A stretch of DNA of 14,279 bases from Hyphomicrobiales bacterium. GTDB taxonomy: Bacteria > Pseudomonadota > Alphaproteobacteria > Rhizobiales > Kaistiaceae. Below the pieces are notes generated by a model. That model had not been told where the DNA came from. It saw only the letters and a program-made list of their open reading frames with translations, and made no database searches. The stretch is from contig JAFKJZ010000157.1 in the NCBI GenBank assembly GCA_017305815.1, forward strand, positions 1 through 14,279. The letters run 5' to 3'. The number at the start of each line of letters is the position of its first letter. Positions within the stretch are counted from its first letter, which is position 1. This document shows positions 13,033 through 14,279 of the stretch, piece after piece. The translations under genes were made by a program, and so were the position numbers.

Positions 13033-14076
13033 TTGCAACTCAGCCAACGCACTTTCTATGCGATCCTTCCAAGGCGCCTCAAGGAAGAGGCCCTCGTGCG
13101 CAAGCTGGCCGCCCGCCTGCCAGCCATGCAGGGTGCTCCCTCGTCGCTGGTGCTGACGCAGTCCGCCGAGACCGCCCGCCATCGCTACCAGATCGACTTC
13201 GAACGGATCGGGACGCAGCTGCATGTCTCGCTCGACCTCGATCTGATGGCGCGCGACCCGCACCAGTTCGAGATGGTCTGGCGGCGACTGCCGCCCCTGA
13301 TCCACATCATGGCCCGCACGGCGCCTGGCGTGACGTCGGCGACAGCGAACATTTCGGACGGCGGCGGCAACATCGCCAACGAACTGGCCTATTGCTCCGA
13401 CGAGCCCCAATCGCTGCTGGTGCCCGTTCCCGGCTTCATGAAGCCCGAGATCTACCAGGCCTTCCGCCGGCTGGCCGAGAACCGGCCGGGCCAGTGGGCG
13501 GCGCGCAGCGACATGCTGCTCTGGCGGGGCGCCATTTCCGGCCATGGCGACACCACGACCGAAGCGATGGACATCGACGATCCCAACCTGAAGCAGCGCG
13601 TGCGGCTCTGCCTGGCGCTCAGGGGGCTCGACGACGTCGATGTGCGCCTGATCGTGCCCGAGCGCGACCGCGCCGCGCATCCGGCGCGGCAGGCGATGGA
13701 GGCGCACGGCATCCTCGGTAGCTACGTGCCTCCGGCGCGCTGGATCGACGTCAAGTTCGCGCTCGACATCGATGGCCCGACCCACAGCTGGGGCAATCTC
13801 TATCCGCGGATGCTGCTCGGCTGCTGCGTGCTGAAGGTCGCGTCGCCTTCCGGCTTCCGGCAATGGTTCTACGACGAGTTCGTGCCGTGGACGCACTACA
13901 TCCCGGTCGCGGCGGATCTGTCCGATATCGTCGAGAAGGTCGAGTGGTGCCGGGCGCACGACCAGGCCTGCCGCGAGATCGCGGCGGCAGGACAGGACTT
14001 CGCCCTGCGGCGCACGCGTGAATCGGAAACCATCGCCACCGTGCAGCGGATCAACGACCGCCTGGCGCCGGGGTAG
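13033..14076 (+). CDS. Family 90 glycosyltransferase (CAP10/LpsA-like)
   Basis: This is a 347-residue protein from a TTG start. The C-terminal half carries the GT90/CAP10 signature: DVKFALDIDGPTHSWGNLYP, then LLGCCVLKVASPSGFRQWFYDEFVPWTHYIPV and DLSDIVEKVEWCRAHDQAC, matching the sugar-nucleotide binding half of these enzymes. DMLLWRGAISGHGD (about 157-170 of this start) is the usual WRG(A)xxG motif. GT90 enzymes transfer xylose, glucose or related sugars; bacterial members often act on lipopolysaccharide or capsule. No other surface-polysaccharide genes are in view. No ATG lies near the conserved start: TTG 13033 follows GGGGA by six bases, and GTG at 12997 or 13006 is the alternative. An ATG at 12880 would overlap tatD. 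No signal peptide or membrane segment is seen. Confidence 0.83.
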   Translation: MQLSQRTFYAILPRRLKEEALVRKLAARLPAMQGAPSSLVLTQSAETARHRYQIDFERIGTQLHVSLDLDLMARDPHQFEMVWRRLPPLIHIMARTAPGVTSATANISDGGGNIANELAYCSDEPQSLLVPVPGFMKPEIYQAFRRLAENRPGQWAARSDMLLWRGAISGHGDTTTEAMDIDDPNLKQRVRLCLALRGLDDVDVRLIVPERDRAAHPARQAMEAHGILGSYVPPARWIDVKFALDIDGPTHSWGNLYPRMLLGCCVLKVASPSGFRQWFYDEFVPWTHYIPVAADLSDIVEKVEWCRAHDQACREIAAAGQDFALRRTRESETIATVQRINDRLAPG

Positions 14077-14110
14077 GTCTGGAAAGGGGTTGGTCTGGAA
14101 GAAGGAAAGC

Positions 14111-14245
14111 CCCTCACCCCAACCCTCTCCCGCAAGCGGTAGAGGGGGCGCGCCGCACCCAGTCCTTCGAGAAGAGCGGCTCCGACATTGCAACCACGTC
14201 GGCTCAAAAGCCCTCGCCCGCTTTCGGGAGAGGGTTGGGTGAGGG
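14111..14245. repeat. Large inverted repeat of the CCCTCACCCAACCCTCTCCC type
   Basis: The left arm (14111-14139) and right arm (14217-14245) are reverse complements over about 29 bases, apart from one inserted C and one mismatch, around a spacer of about 77 bases. Each arm also folds locally: CCCTCT...AGAGGG with CCGC/GCGG near 14123-14146, and CCCTC...GAGGG with CCCG/CGGG near 14211-14234. Similar CCCTCACCC..CTCTCCC palindromes are common intergenic repeats in GC-rich proteobacteria. It lies 34 bases after the GT90 stop and may also serve as its terminator. A short tandem GGTCTGGAA occurs twice at 14077-14100. Confidence 0.7.
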
Positions 14246-14279
14246 TCTTGCTTGAAGGTGACGGGGCCGAAGCAGATCC

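Noticed and set aside
12942..13035. tRNA or attachment-site-like sequence (GGGGATTCGA near 13022)
   Set aside because: No acceptor stem, anticodon arm or CCA-end pairing could be drawn around it.
2621..14076. Defence system, prophage, CRISPR or biosynthetic cluster
   Set aside because: No repeat-spacer pattern, nuclease-helicase pairs, phage proteins, transposases or biosynthetic enzymes are seen; the genes are individually ordinary chromosomal families.
12934..14193. - strand frame of 419 codons opposite the GT90 gene
   Set aside because: Shadow frame rich in Arg/His; the CAP10 motifs are on the + strand.

Overview
The window is GC-rich proteobacterial DNA. From about position 1900 to the end it reads as an alphaproteobacterial, Rhizobiales-like chromosome: GC-rich codons, TTG/GTG starts behind good Shine-Dalgarno sites, a tatD-MBL pair, a YbhN-like membrane protein and a family-90 glycosyltransferase. 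This taxonomic reading rests on remembered family sequences, not on a search.

The first 2.3 kb does not fit with the rest. On the minus strand there is a fatty-acyl-CoA synthetase cut by an in-frame stop (1-985). It is preceded, with an ATGA overlap, by one open frame (1003-2343) that begins as RimO and ends as the C-terminal tail of an unrelated TIM-barrel sugar isomerase/epimerase. The RimO part itself looks mosaic: its N-terminal third resembles alphaproteobacterial RimO, while residues from about 149 to 355 closely resemble Pseudomonas RimO. An assembly or amplification chimera is the most economical explanation. A real recombinant is possible and can be tested by looking at reads across about 1278 and 1880-1960.

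Region by region: 2621-4302 (+) carries a group III truncated haemoglobin and an Old Yellow Enzyme (OYE) family flavin reductase, separated by a hairpin and a promoter/operator-like dyad. 4387-5100 (-) is a DUF1868 two-histidine phosphoesterase-like protein. 5330-6028 (+) is an iron-sulfur protein with two CDGSH motifs around a cysteine-containing middle segment. 6251-6793 (+) is a chloramphenicol-phosphotransferase-like P-loop kinase with a structured upstream region. 7076-7807 (-) is a single-pass membrane-anchored hypothetical protein, divergent from a glycoside hydrolase family 2 enzyme (8123-9949, +) that has a near-consensus promoter. 10158-11093 (-) is a multi-pass YbhN/UPF0104-type membrane protein. 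11218-12057 and 12050-12904 (-) are an overlapping MBL-fold phosphohydrolase and a TatD nuclease. 13033-14076 (+) is a GT90/CAP10 glycosyltransferase, followed by a large inverted repeat.

The haemoglobin, OYE reductase and CDGSH protein together suggest a loose redox or reactive-species theme, but they are separated by terminators and strand changes and are not shown to be one operon. I see no CRISPR array, tRNA, rRNA, transposase, phage gene or recognisable defence system. The most notable non-coding signals are a recurring GGGCAGG-type palindrome in three intergenic gaps and the terminal inverted repeat.
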